This document shows positions 31,628-42,053 of a stretch of DNA of 64,000 nt, one piece after another; the stretch's first letter is position 1, and each line of letters opens with the position of its first letter. Below the pieces are notes generated by a model. The model saw only the letters and a program-made list of their open reading frames with translations. It searched no databases and was not told where the DNA came from. Source of the DNA: Phlebotomus papatasi (lineage: Eukaryota > Arthropoda > Insecta > Diptera > Psychodidae); contig NC_077222.1 in NCBI RefSeq assembly GCF_024763615.1, forward strand, positions 107,417,417 to 107,481,416, written 5' to 3'. The translations under genes and the position numbers were made by a program.

Positions 31628-32056
31628 TTTAGTGGTGCTATCCCAATAAAAACAAAAAGAGAATATCTTTCTCTCGAACATTTTTTTAGTACATGATTGC
31701 TTTTACGTGCTTCTACATTATTGACTTTTATTTCCGTTAGTTCTAGGCACGACTGTTTGGTTATTTTTTTAGAACACAACGAGGATTGGGTGAAAACAGT
31801 CGTGGCTAGAACCAACGCAATGAAAAGTCGATAACGTAGAAGCACAAGAGAACAGCCATGTACTAAAAGAAATTTTTAGGAGAAAGAATTCTTAACTATT
31901 ATCCCCAGTCCTCGTTGTGGTCTAAAATCACCAAACACTCGTGTTAGGAACCAATACAAATAATTCCAACACGCCGAAACACCTGACAGCAGTCATGTAC
32001 TAAAAAATCCTTCAGGAGAAAGATTTCCTCTGGATTGGAATAGCACCATAATTCTA
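31628..32056. mobile_element. Foldback hairpin with TTTAGTACATG motifs and a duplicated right arm
   Basis: The left arm GTGGTGCTATCCCAATAAAA, TTTTTTTAGTACATGATTGC, then TAGTTCTAGGCACGACTGTT pairs with AACAGTCGTGGCTAGAACC, CAGCCATGTACTAAAAGAAA and, about 150 bases further right, GGATTGGAATAGCACCA. The CATGTACTAAAA portion of the right arm occurs twice (31857 and 31994), so it has been duplicated. The TGTACTAAA motif is also the hallmark of the satellite at 53.3-55.2 kb and recurs as CATGTACTAAA at 32448-32469. Confidence 0.6.
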
Positions 32057-33984
32057 CAATTTTCTGATTATTTTTTTAGAAATTTTGATATGGATAATAT
32101 GTACTAAAAATTTTGTACAGTACACCATCCTGATCCTAGACAATACTGATGCTTTTTCTTAACAAATAAGTGAAATTATTATTAAATTATTACTCTCGTC
32201 TTTCCTAGTATCGATAAATCTATATCTGTTAGATTAGGTGAACATCGACCTTTTATGTATTGTTGGGCCATTCATTGTGATATTCTTATAAGAACGTGAC
32301 TGTTGATAAATATCTATATTAGTTACACGAAGTACAGCTATCGTTTCAATTTCTTAGAATCGACAGTCGATACTATCGAAAATAAGTTATCATGTCAACC
32401 CAGATTTCTGCTGACTTTTAACAGTTGCAAAATAGTTTAGTACAAGCATGTACTAAACATGTACTAAAAAAATCAATGGTATGGCTCCCTAAGAAAAAAT
32501 GACATTATTAAAATACCTCAATCTAGATGAAATTTTAGTACTCCTTTCCTACAACACATTGCAAAGAGTCCACGAAGATGAACGCGAAAAGAAAGGATGG
32601 AAGAAGAGAAATGAAGTAAAACTTGTGGCTATTGTGCCAAAAGCAGAAAATTACGATATTCTTCTTTAAGTATATTTGCCTCCTCTTTAATGATACACCA
32701 AAAGAAACAGCAGCAACAGCAACCGAATAGTAATTCGTCAAATCAGTCAAGCATATGTTCCTTCCAACTTGCCTCTTCTCCCCCAAACTATTCATATATG
32801 TAATCCCAAGCATCCCAGGAAAGTCCACGAGATTAAATTAAAAGAGAATATTCTGTCCATTTAAATGCCCTCTCATACTCTTTCACACTGAATTACTCGC
32901 ATTTTTTTGCTGCACCAGCAATGTTCACCTCAAAACTTTCCTGCGCCGGAACACGATCCACAATCATAAAACACATTAATTTGAACGAAATGCGAATTGC
33001 GAGTTGTAAATATAACAATTTTATATGAATAGATATTGCAGGAGGGAGACAGTGGATTTGTCTGAAAGAGAGAGACACATGAGAAATGACCAGAGGATTG
33101 TGTCGTGGCGAATTGCTGTGCTAATGAACACCTTTTGAGATTCACGGTGGGAAACACATCAATTTCATCTGAGAACTTTCTGTCCACTTCTCTGATAAAC
33201 TCGGAAGGAATTTTCAAGAGAGCAGAGATCTTCAAAAGAAACTTCCGAGAGGGGTGGAAAATTCATCCGCTGCCAAAATTCTTTTGCATCAAATATCTCA
33301 AGAGATTTTCCCCAGGATGATTTTGGAATCATCGAAAAGAATGATGATGTTTTCAATTCTACAACTTCACCACATATTTCCCCCTATGACCCTCCTCATG
33401 TCTCTTGTCCAAAATTTGGAGTGTTTTCTTGAAACATCTCAGATGACTTGCAAAATTGCGTCTCTCCCTAGCACTATACAGCTTTTTCTCTGACGCATCA
33501 TATTGCTGCCTTACATCTCCATATCATTTTCGATACACACACTTATGGAAAATATTGATACATCTCCGGGAGATTCCCATCGTAAGAAGATGAGGAATGA
33601 ACTAAGGCATAAACAGTGTTGAAAGTGCCTAAGTGGACGGGATGTTTTTAAGTCTGTAGCACCGAAATTACTCAATAAATTCATTACAGTTTGTACTACC
33701 CATTAATCTTTGGTTATTTTAACTTTTTTTTTAATTTACAATTTGTAAACTGCAACTGTTTTATTTTATCTTTATCTATGAAAATTAACTTGTTATAATA
33801 GTAAATCTTGGTTCACGATAAAAATTTACAAAACGAATAAATAAATTTAAAAAATTAGGTTTGATCTTAAAAAATTTATCGTAATACAACGATAAGAGGT
33901 AGAGATCAAGTAGATAAACCACGAATTTAAATTCCAATTAATCCGTTTTAAGTCAAAATTATTCAAAACTTTGGACGTCTAATA
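32057..33984. other. Unique DNA, no gene recognised
   Basis: 32070-32530 is AT-rich with scattered TGTACTAAA motifs. 32535-33500 has overlapping frames up to 101 codons on both strands without motifs. 33700-33960 is AT-rich. Nothing identifiable. Confidence 0.4.
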
Positions 33985-34135
33985 CGGGTTTCGAGCTAGA
34001 AGTTAGGCTAGTTTCCTATTCCAAATGGATCCAACCATTTTTTCTTTACATTTAATCTTAAGTCATTTTTTTATTTTGACTGCAAAGAAATTAGAAAAGT
34101 TAAGCCATACGGCTGAACCTAAGGTCTGACGCCCA
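33985..34135. repeat. Hairpin repeat, GGTCTGAYGCCC family
   Basis: GGGTTTCGAGCTAGAAGTTA then GGCTAG at the left is a degenerate inverted repeat of TAAGCCATACGGCTGAACCT then AAGGTCTGACGCCC at the right. Similar pairs lie at about 17850-18045 and 35919-36025, with a half copy near 3301. It may be a small MITE; no duplication was identified. Confidence 0.45.
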
Positions 34136-34640
34136 TATAAATCTACCAAGAGATACCTACTTCAAATAGCGAACAGAGCCAAAACCTATTTCGTTCTTCC
34201 AATCAATTATATCATTTCTTTAATTAACTTTTATCCAATACGACGTTTCATCAGGTCTACAAAACATTAATTAACAATTTTTATACATGACTTAAAGTTT
34301 CATTTACAATCAGCTAATGAAACTTATATGTAGTAAAATGGAAGAACCACGTAATTATTACGTCCGTGATTTATGAAAATTGTTAATTATTGTGTTGTAG
34401 ACCTAATAAAGAGGACATAGCTTCCCGAAAAGTCGCCGGAGAGCCACATTTGGATGCTAATTTTCAAAATATTTCTTAAATACGCCTTTATGTATACTCC
34501 TGGACAATTTCTCAAACATATCCAAGAATTTAAATTAGGAAATTTAAGAATAAAATTTATACTAGACCAATTTTCTGGATAAATAAATTTCACGCAGAGG
34601 ATCTCAAAAGGGGAGTTCAAACCATGAATTATTTATTATG

Positions 34641-34838
34641 TAGGGGAATGTAGGCATGTTCGAACACAGTTAACCTTCAAACGATGCGAATTTTCTCTTT
34701 GTTTGCAAAGAACTAATTTTACTATTTCTCATCACACCTCATGAGGCTAATAAATAACGAACTAACTCTTTGCAACCAAAAAAAAAATTCGTGTCAATTC
34801 AAGGTTCACTGTGTGCGAATCATATCTGTATTCCCCTA
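34641..34838. mobile_element. MITE with TAGGGGAATGTAGGCATG ends, copy 1 of 2
   Basis: This 198-bp inverted repeat has left TAGGGGAATGTAGGCATGTT, then CGAACACAGTTAACCTTCAA, and right CAAGGTTCACTGTGTGCGAA, then CTGTATTCCCCTA. The arms are 60-70 bases. The second copy is at 42533-42752. The outer TA may be the target site (TA|GGGG). Confidence 0.7.
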
Positions 34839-34974
34839 TAGGGATGACATTGTCAGTCCTATACCACGTAAATTGTAGTGCAGTAAAGCTCGCTCGAGGC
34901 AAGTCATATACTTTGTTGTTATTATTATTATTATTATCTTTATTTAATCACAAGAATAGGGTCATCCCTTTTAT

Positions 34975-35118
34975 ACCCAACGCTCAATAACTTTTGTTTA
35001 GTAAACATGTTTTTGACATTTCAATGAGAGTGAGTGAGATCTAAATCTAGTCATCTCGCTAGCTCTTATAGAAATTTTCGAAAACATGTTTACAAACAAA
35101 AGTTATTGTGCGTTGGGC
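34975..35118. mobile_element. MITE with CCCAACGCWCAATAACTTTT ends
   Basis: About 143 bp. Left CCCAACGCTCAATAACTTTT then GTTTAGTAAACATGTTTTTG; right CAAAAGTTATTGTGCGTTGG preceded by TCGAAAACATGTTTACAAA. The inverted repeat is over 40 bases with one small gap. The apparent 64-codon frame across its right end is incidental. Confidence 0.65.
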
Positions 35119-35356
35119 ATTACAGTTGTGATAAAAACAAAAATTCAGAAAAAAAGAGGAACATAAAAATAGAGAATGACAAGAATTTAAAATTAAGAAA
35201 GTTCAAGAAACAAATTAAATGCTTCTAGGATTTAGCCTGAAGATAGAAATTACGAATAGCAGCCGCAGAAATACGGCAATCACTCGGAAGAGAATTAAAC
35301 AGAATGATGCCTTTTGACTTTTAACGTCAAAATATTTTTGATGACCTAAAGGGGAT

Positions 35357-35637
35357 TCTGATGATTGAAGATTTTCCAGTAAACGCAAGTGGAAATGGAG
35401 TCACCTCAGGATTAAAACACTTTTTTAATCTGCCCCAGAGCTTTCGGTCCGGATATGGACCTTCTTCAGTGGTCGACTAAACTATGTTTCGTGATTTCTT
35501 GAGTAAACATAGTTTAGTCGACCACTGAAGAAGGTCCATATCTGGACCGAAAGCTCTGGGGAAGATTAAAAAAGTGTTTTCATCTTGAGGTAACTCCATT
35601 CCAACTGGAGATCACCGGAAAATATTCAATCATACAC
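35357..35637. mobile_element. 280-bp hairpin element with two hammerhead-like cores
   Basis: A nearly complete palindrome: left TGATGATTGAAGATTTTCC through GGAGTCACCTC and CCCCAGAGCTTTCGGTCC to GGTCGACTAAACTATG; right is the inverse to CCGGAAAATATTCAATCAT. + strand: CTGAAGA (35525-35531), stem-loop GGTCC-ATATCT-GGACC, GAAA (35549-35552). - strand: CTGAAGA (35469-35463), GGTCC-ATATCC-GGACC, GAAA (35445-35442). This is the hammerhead core CUGANGA-stem II-GAAA. Known carriers of hammerheads include Penelope-like retroelements and retrozymes. The cleavage UH and stems I and III are not recognisable, so activity is doubtful. The diverged homologue is at 10900-11250. Confidence 0.6.
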
Positions 35638-35695
35638 TAATCGCGCCAGTCCAAATATCCAATAAAGAGGATTCGAACACGCGACACTTGCATCA

Positions 35696-35910
35696 TAGGG
35701 TAAGATGGGGTAATTCGGAATCATTTTGGACTTTTAGATTTTGTCACTGTTTCAGATGGTCAAAGAGAAAAAAGAAAGCCACGAAGAAGTCCGAGACTTT
35801 ACATTCTAGAGTGCTTTTTCGTTATTTTTTCTTTTTGCCATCTAAAACTGTTAGGATATCTGAAAGTTTCAAATTAGACATGATTCCAAGTTACCCCATC
35901 TTGTGCCCTA
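35696..35910. mobile_element. MITE with TAGGGTAAGATGGGGTAATT ends, intact copy
   Basis: 215 bp, with left TAGGGTAAGATGGGGTAATT then CGGAATCAT and right ATGATTCCAAGTTACCCCAT then CTTGTGCCCTA. The interior (TTTCAGATGGTCAAAGAGAA and CACGAAGAAGTCCGAGACTT) matches 38830-38990. It gives the empty-site version for the copy at 38544, which holds a CACTGAG MITE. Confidence 0.7.
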
Positions 35911-35918
35911 GACACACT

Positions 35919-36025
35919 TAAGACATAAGCCGAGAGACGACTTAGTGGAAAATTATGGAAATGTAGTTTAATCATTATTTCTAATATAATTACGCTAAGC
36001 CGTCTCTCGGCTAATCCTCAGGTCT
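35919..36025. repeat. Hairpin repeat, GCCGAGAGACG arms
   Basis: TTAAGACATAAGCCGAGAGA then CGACTTAG is inverted as CTAAGCCGTCTCTCGGCTAA then TCCTCAGGTCTG. The loop is about 50 bases of AT-rich DNA. The AGACATAAGCC/GGTCTG outer part resembles the hairpins at 17850-18045 and 33985-34135. Confidence 0.55.
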
Positions 36026-36043
36026 GTCGAGACCCTTACCCTA

Positions 36044-36552
36044 AAGCCCAAAATAGACACAGGGATCGACTTAGAAATCAGCCCGAAAAATGAGGATTGG
36101 TGTCGATACACTCACGGATCAGCCCATAATTTGGAGGATCAGGCTGATCTTCTAAATTCATGAGGTCTAGTGAAATTACGGGGATTATGTGACATCAGCG
36201 CTAGTGCTGAAAATAAAAAGCCACACTTTGGGTGTTTTTGGGTGCTTTTCGAAATGTCAATTGGGTGAAAAAGCATGGAGAGTAATGGTACGCAATGTCG
36301 CAAAATCTTAAAATGCATTAAGATTGAAGTAATGGGAAGGTCAGAGTGTATCTTTCTGTACGAAAAATCCATTGATATTGCACTTAAGAAGTCTTCAAGC
36401 GATCAAAGTTCGCACATTTAATAGAAATTTACGCTGAAGATGCTAATCCTTAATCCTAAATCCTCAGTGTATGATAGTTTGGGCTGATCCTTTACCGCCA
36501 AATTTTTCGAGCTAAGTATTCTCAAGGATCAGCCTGTGTCTATTTTCGGCAT
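36044..36552. mobile_element. Inverted-repeat element, AAATAGACACAGG ends
   Basis: Left CCCAAAATAGACACAGGGAT, CAGCCCGAAAAATGAGGATT, GGATCAGCCCATAATTTGG. Right, reversed, CCGAAAATAGACACAGGCTG, ATCCTTGAG, GGATCAGCCCAAACTATCAT. The arms are imperfect over 90-100 bases, enclosing about 300 bases of unrecognised sequence (77-codon frame, no motif). Boundaries are approximate. Confidence 0.5.
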
Positions 36553-38543
36553 AAGGTCTAGTGGTACACTTTACCACTTGACTGAGATAGTCCTCCAAAA
36601 GACGACCATTCTTCATCGCGATGAATCTCATCTAAAAATTACTAAAAAGTCCAAATAAAGTGCCTATTTTTGCACAACAAATAGGCGAAGCTTCGAGAGT
36701 AACTTTCCCTAAAAGTTCAAAATCTCGTCCATTTTCATTCCCCTCTGGTACCCAAGATTTGGGTCGGATGAAGCGATTTCCAAGCTGTGCCAGGCCTATG
36801 TGAGAATGTTTTGTGAACAGGCTGCACATGGCTAACAAAAGGAGGAGTGTTTTCAGGGAGTTTTGCGGGAGAAGAAGAACCACTTAAGTGGCAGATCGAT
36901 TAATCTTGAGCCCATCACAAAACTTTCCCTGAATAAATTTCCATATCAACAATATCTTTTTTCCACCGCCGCTTTTTTTTTCGCAAGAGAAACATCAAAT
37001 AAAGTGGATGAAGGATTTCGTCCGCCTTCCTTCCATCGTCATCATATCGATCTAATGTGAGTGGTAACTTATTTCTGAATACAAAATCGATTGGGTCAGA
37101 TTTTCTCTGAAAGCGACAACCCACTTTGGCTAAAGGATACTATCACATCAAATTCAAATGGATGATGGAGGGCAAAAAAAAGGCTGAGATGAAGCCCAAA
37201 AAATCTCTGACAACATTTTCAAAGTCATAAACTTTTTTGTTGTCAACGTGCGAGAGCTTTTTTGCCCTCCCCATTTCAAACGACGCATCGTCCAAAAATT
37301 ACCCAAAAAGCTCATCAAGATTTGAGTTCTATTAATTTTTTGGCTTGTGGGGCGTTTCTCATTAATCTTTTTCTCCATTTTTACCTTTTTATTCTTATCT
37401 CTTGTGTTATTTTACTTTGTCTTAAGTCGTCATCTTTGTGGGTCGTTTAAATAAATGTGGTTCTTTGAGTTTTTTTTTGGTCTTTTTGTATTGTTGTTAC
37501 ACAACTAACAACAACACCACCTTTTTTCTCTCACCTTATCCCAAAGCACATTGGGTCGCGCGAGAGTAGAAAAAGAAGATGACAAGATTCCAGGGAGGAA
37601 GGAGGAAATCCATCTTCCACTTTGATGATGATCGCGCATCTCAAAAAATATGTATTAAGACGAAAATTCCTGTCAGTCACATCAAGTCTCTTTGAACCCC
37701 ACCACAAATGAGAAGGCTCAATAATGAAAATGGTCTCAACTCATAAAAATACCATGGATCGTTTTTTTTTCCTCCAGTTCCTCCGCCAAGCTTCATCTTT
37801 CACTCCATGTCCCATCTCTTTTATTATTTTTGCTCTTCCATTAATGGAATCACCATCATCATCATCATCATTGTATGCCAGAGCAAATATACCCATGGAT
37901 GACATTACAAAATGTCTCCAATGGTGGAATTTGAGGGTTCACAAAAAAAAGGCCATGTGACGATGGCAAAAGAATGGAAGAAACGCTCGAGGAAATCCAC
38001 ATAAAGAAATTCACCTTATTCACCAAAAAGTTCTTTTGTGAACACATAGCCTTTTTCCGTCCACCAGAGCAAATGTCCCATAATTTCTTCATCATCCCCA
38101 TCAAAATCTATTCTTTGCGTGAGACAAACTCTTTTTACTGCCTGATCAAATTTCAAGAAATCGTGATATTCCTCATGCCATCGCACGACAACTGATTAAT
38201 ATTTGTCATGAAATTTTCATCAGAATAATCACATGATGCAATATCCTCAGGCCGTCATAACGGGAGAGATGAACATAATTGGTTATATCAACAAAATACT
38301 TTATCACAGTCAATTAAAATCAAACCTCAACAATTGATGTCTAAGTTATATTCTGTACTTTTAACAAACATCGCAAATTAGCAAAGAACGTAATGATGAC
38401 AAATTTATTTTGGTGATGCTCACCGCATTTGTTGCAAGCAACTTTTGCAAAACATTCTGCACAAATATTGCCTTAACATCAGCAACAGTAACAATTTTTA
38501 AATTGAATGAAGAGGTTGGAGAAGAAAGTTTTTCTGTGGCCAG
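36553..38543. other. Unique DNA, no gene recognised
   Basis: Frames to 83 codons, all without motifs and with overlapping alternatives. Contains a CATCATCATCATCATCATT run near 37856. Nothing identifiable. Confidence 0.4.
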
Positions 38544-39003
38544 TAGAGTAAGATAGGGTATTTTCACTGAGTGAGAGAAATCCGAAAAAGTTAAAATAAC
38601 ATTCCGGAAATGTTAATTTTACCCTGCATTATTGATCCGAAATCGGTGTAAATATTATGCTTTTTAGGTGTATTGGGGGTTAAAGTTACCCTTTTTTATG
38701 TTAATTTTACCCTTAAAAAGGTGTAAAATTAACATTAAAAAATGTTGATATATTTTTACACTTAAAAAATGTTAAACTTATGAGGAAAAAAGTTAATCGG
38801 ATCCCCGTTTTTTCTCAGTGTTGGAATCATGTCTATTTTGTAATTTTGAGATTTTCTCACTGTTTCAGATGGCTAAAGAAGAAAAGAAAACCACGAAGAA
38901 ATACAAGACTTTAAATTCGAGATTACTTCTTCGTTGTTTTTCCTCTTTCCCATTTAAAACTATTAGGAAGTCTCTAAGTTCCAAATTACCCCATCATACC
39001 CTA
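38544..39003. mobile_element. MITE with TAGRGTAAGATRGGGTA ends, interrupted copy
   Basis: TAGAGTAAGATAGGGTATTTT is the left end and CCAAATTACCCCATCATACC then CTA the right. The interior TTTCAGATGGCTAAAGAAGA is shared with 35696-35910. After the left 21 bases it is split by the CACTGAG MITE at 38565-38820 and resumes at TTGGAATCATG. Confidence 0.7.
38565..38820. mobile_element. CACTGAG MITE, copy 2 of 3, 2-bp TT duplication
   Basis: 256 bp, beginning CACTGAGTGAGAGAAATCCG and ending CCCGTTTTTTCTCAGTG, with TT immediately outside both ends (38563-38564, 38821-38822). The interior has paired CCCTTAAAAAGGTGTAAAATT and CATTAAAAAATGTTGATATA stretches. Nested in the MITE at 38544-39003, whose empty relative lies at 35696. 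Confidence 0.8.
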
Positions 39004-39044
39004 AATAACTATTTTGATTAATAACAACTTCAAATTTTCATTAA

Positions 39045-39547
39045 CCCTTTAAGGACGATTAGAACACCGGTGTCCCATAAAGAAAATAATTTTTCCTGAC
39101 TACCTAAACTTATTTTTTCCTTAGGTTTTAACTTAATTGCAAAGTAGAAGGTTGAAGGAATCTAGGATATTTTTTGCCAGTCTCCAGCTATTTGCTATGT
39201 AGTAAATATTTAAGCTAAAAAATGACGAATTTTGAAATTCTCATTATGATAATTAATTTTATTTATTTTTTACACTTCCAATTTTTATTAAGCAAAACCG
39301 TTTTGGAAAAAGAAACTACAATACTCAGACAAAGAGTGAAAATTTATCATTGCTTGGTATTGTCTAAAAAATTACTTAAATTTTTAGGCTATTTTTCTCC
39401 CTATCGCTCATAGAGGTAAAAAATACACCGAATCAGACTCTGTTGGATTTTCTAAGGCTAGATGTAAGACCTTTTACTGATTTAATATATCGGTTTCATT
39501 TTTATTGCTGATTTTCGGTCCGTGAAAACTGTCTCGTCATTAAAGGG
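39045..39547. mobile_element. piggyBac-type non-autonomous element, TTAA target
   Basis: TTAA at 39041-39044 and 39548-39551 flanks CCCTTTAAGGACGA at the left and TCGTCATTAAAGGG at the right. A TTAA duplication with CCC-starting inverted ends is the piggyBac superfamily signature. 503 bp; the 63-codon frame inside has no transposase motif. Confidence 0.7.
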
Positions 39548-39551
39548 TTAA

Positions 39552-40479
39552 ATATGTCTTCAAATTCGATTTATTAGATTAAGTTTGAAATTTTAAAAAT
39601 ATAATTCCCAAAACCTGATTTAAATCAAAAATTAAAAAGAATGAAACAAAGAGATGGCAAAACGTCCCAGCTTTGCGTAGTGCTCAAACTCACGAGAAAG
39701 AATTATTCATGTATAAAATTTTCACATGTTATTTGGATACATACCGCTTTACTACATATTATAAACTTATTGATAAATTTAAAAAAAAATCATTCCGAAT
39801 TAAGAAATTGCTTAAGAAAAGTTACATTTTAGAATATTTTGGCATAAGTAAGAAGCTTTTCAACAAATAAAAAAGTAAATCCAGGAAAAATAAATCATTT
39901 ACGTCCAATATACCGACTCATGACCGATTAAGTCGGATGCAGTCGGATTGGAAATTCCAAAAAAAAAATTTTCCGAAATTTCAAGATTCAAAAATTCGAT
40001 ATCAAAATGGTTTTCAAACATAGGTGTTCAAGGACGAAAAATTCGCCTTGACTATTTCATTCGAAAATAAAAGAAATTGTAGAAGCCATTTTCGAAATAA
40101 GCCAAAAAACATGGTTTTCGAGGGGAGGGAGGCAGGTGAAGGAAAAAAGGAAAAAATACTGTCGTAGATAATATAAATTTATGGGGGGGGGGTCGTCAAC
40201 ATTGGTCTGCTGATCATTTAACTTACATACTCCAAGTAGCAAATTGAAGACAGGAATTTTTTCCTGTCTCTATTTGTGTTAAATTTATGGGTTGGGAATC
40301 ACTTGTTCTGATTGCCGCTCTTCGTGCACAAACACAAAATTTCTTGAGATTACGTACCAAGCGAACAGAAGAGTGTTCAATCACTTTCACAAGAAGTCAG
40401 AATAATTCGTTTGAAAAGTTCGAAAATCGATTTCAAAAGTCAAAGAAAAGACATTTTGACTTCTTGATAATTCCGCTAG
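39552..40479. other. AT-rich DNA with a diverged dispersed repeat
   Basis: 39890-40260 shares phrases (GCAGTCGGATTGGAAATTCC and CATTCGAAAATAAAAGAAAT) with 11965-12250. A run of nine G at 40182-40190 is notable. No gene recognised. Confidence 0.4.
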
Positions 40480-41260
40480 GTATTTCATAAAATTCCCTGT
40501 TCGAATTTCGAAATATGTGAGTGCATTTATCACTACCATCCGGAAATTCCACCAAACGTTTTCGCACTGTTGGTGACATTGTTGACGATTAAAGTGTCAA
40601 GAATACCGAAATTCGAAATGGTAGAACAATCAACGCTAAAGCGGCGAATATGGGGACTTCCACTTTAGGCTTCCGGTAGATTTTCGAATAGGTGCAGTAG
40701 ACTCTCTCAAATTCTGGCATTTGGGACAGAAATGTCACCCGAATTAGAGAGAAATTCGGGCGACAAACTGTTTGAAATGCAACGATTTTTTGTTCATCTG
40801 CACGCTCATACTTAGTTTACATACTCATATTCATAGTAAATGTAGTAAAAATTCCTTAATAATGTAAAATCACATAATAATTAAGACAAACCAAGGCAAA
40901 TTCGAGCATATCTACTTCATATTTAATAGTCATAATCAAACTTGAAAAATGACAACAAACATTTAGATCTGATTCCTTCATAATTTTCAAATGTAACTGC
41001 TGCCCGAATTAAAAATTAGCCCGATCGTAAAAGAGCCGAATTAGCGAGAGTCTACTGTATGGCTTGACTTTCGAGTGGCTTTGCCTCTTCGAAAGGCTAT
41101 TACTAAACGGAATCAATATTTCCTGACCACTAATCTTCACAACCTTACCCGAAAATATGTTTTGAAAATTCGAATTTTTTGAATTTTTCGAACATCAACG
41201 ACATTTTGTAATTTAAAGTGATATAATATTCTTTAGCTGAGAGAATCTTTGAGAATCAAT
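40480..41260 (+). repeat. Dispersed repeat, GTGTCAAGAATACCGAAATT family, split by a TA-MITE
   Basis: GACGATTAAAGTGTCAAGAA, CGCTAAAGCGGCGAATATG and CTTCCGGTAGATTTTCGAAT then AGGTG precede the MITE at 40695. TATGGCTTGACTTTCGAG, then GGCTTTGCCTCTTCG, follows it. The copies at 12590 (-) and 44490 read straight through (AATAGGTTTGGCTTGGCT and GATAGGTTTGGCTTGGCT), confirming the insertion. Confidence 0.65.
40695..41057. mobile_element. Tc1/mariner-type MITE (CAGTAGACTCTCTC ends)
   Basis: 363 bp, CAGTAGACTCTCTCAAATTC at the left and TTAGCGAGAGTCTACTG at the right. The right flank is TA and the left flank TG, a mutated TA. Related in ends to copies at 1283, 51405 and 61245 but different inside (GCCCGAATTAAAAATTAGCCC). 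Confidence 0.7.
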
Positions 41261-42053
41261 CTCTAACTTTGAGGACACCAATTAAGTATCAAATAAAAAA
41301 TCCCTTGTTTAACAAAAGATGGTTAAGAGATTAATTAATTTGGTAAATCTAAATTAGAAGCTTTTTCTGCAATGAAATAAACACTACCAGCTTTGTAAAA
41401 TTAACAAATAAATATGTCAATATAACCAATATGTTTTTTTTTTCTGATTGATCCTTAAACCATGGTACGATCAAATTCAATTTCCGACCCTTCTTCATCT
41501 CTTTCCTGCAAACACCTCCAATTTATTTCCGTTCCAATTTTCGTTATTGTGATCGAGAATGGCTGGCGGGATAGTGCAAAAAGGATGGATGGTAAGTTAG
41601 AAAGAGTTGAAAATAACCATGAAGACTATATACTGGTGTGATTTATAATAGGCCCACGGGGTAGATTTTTTGGGATCAAACATTGTCGATACATCCGAAA
41701 CAGCTTTCTGGTGAAGAAATTGACCAGCCGGCGACGCGACGATCTTCTTTTTCCCTCCCATTAAGCTCCTCAATTCCCCTCCTTTATATTTCCTGATCAT
41801 TCTGGCCACAAACACCCATCGCACAATATATATGGACACATTGCACAAAAAGAATGTTATATGGTAAGCATCGCGAGATAAAAGCTATGCGCTCAAATGA
41901 GTTATTTGAATTCAATTTTGCTGCCTGTCAACATTTTCAATTGATATTTGTTCTTTGGTCTTATTGGTTGGGCTGAAGCGTTTTTGTCTTCTTTCTCCCA
42001 TGTTCTTTGCATATGCTGTGTCCGAGTGCAAAAAAAATCCCCGAGAAGGAGGG
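41261..42053. other. Unique DNA, no gene recognised
   Basis: Frames to 83 codons without motifs. Nothing identifiable. Confidence 0.4.
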
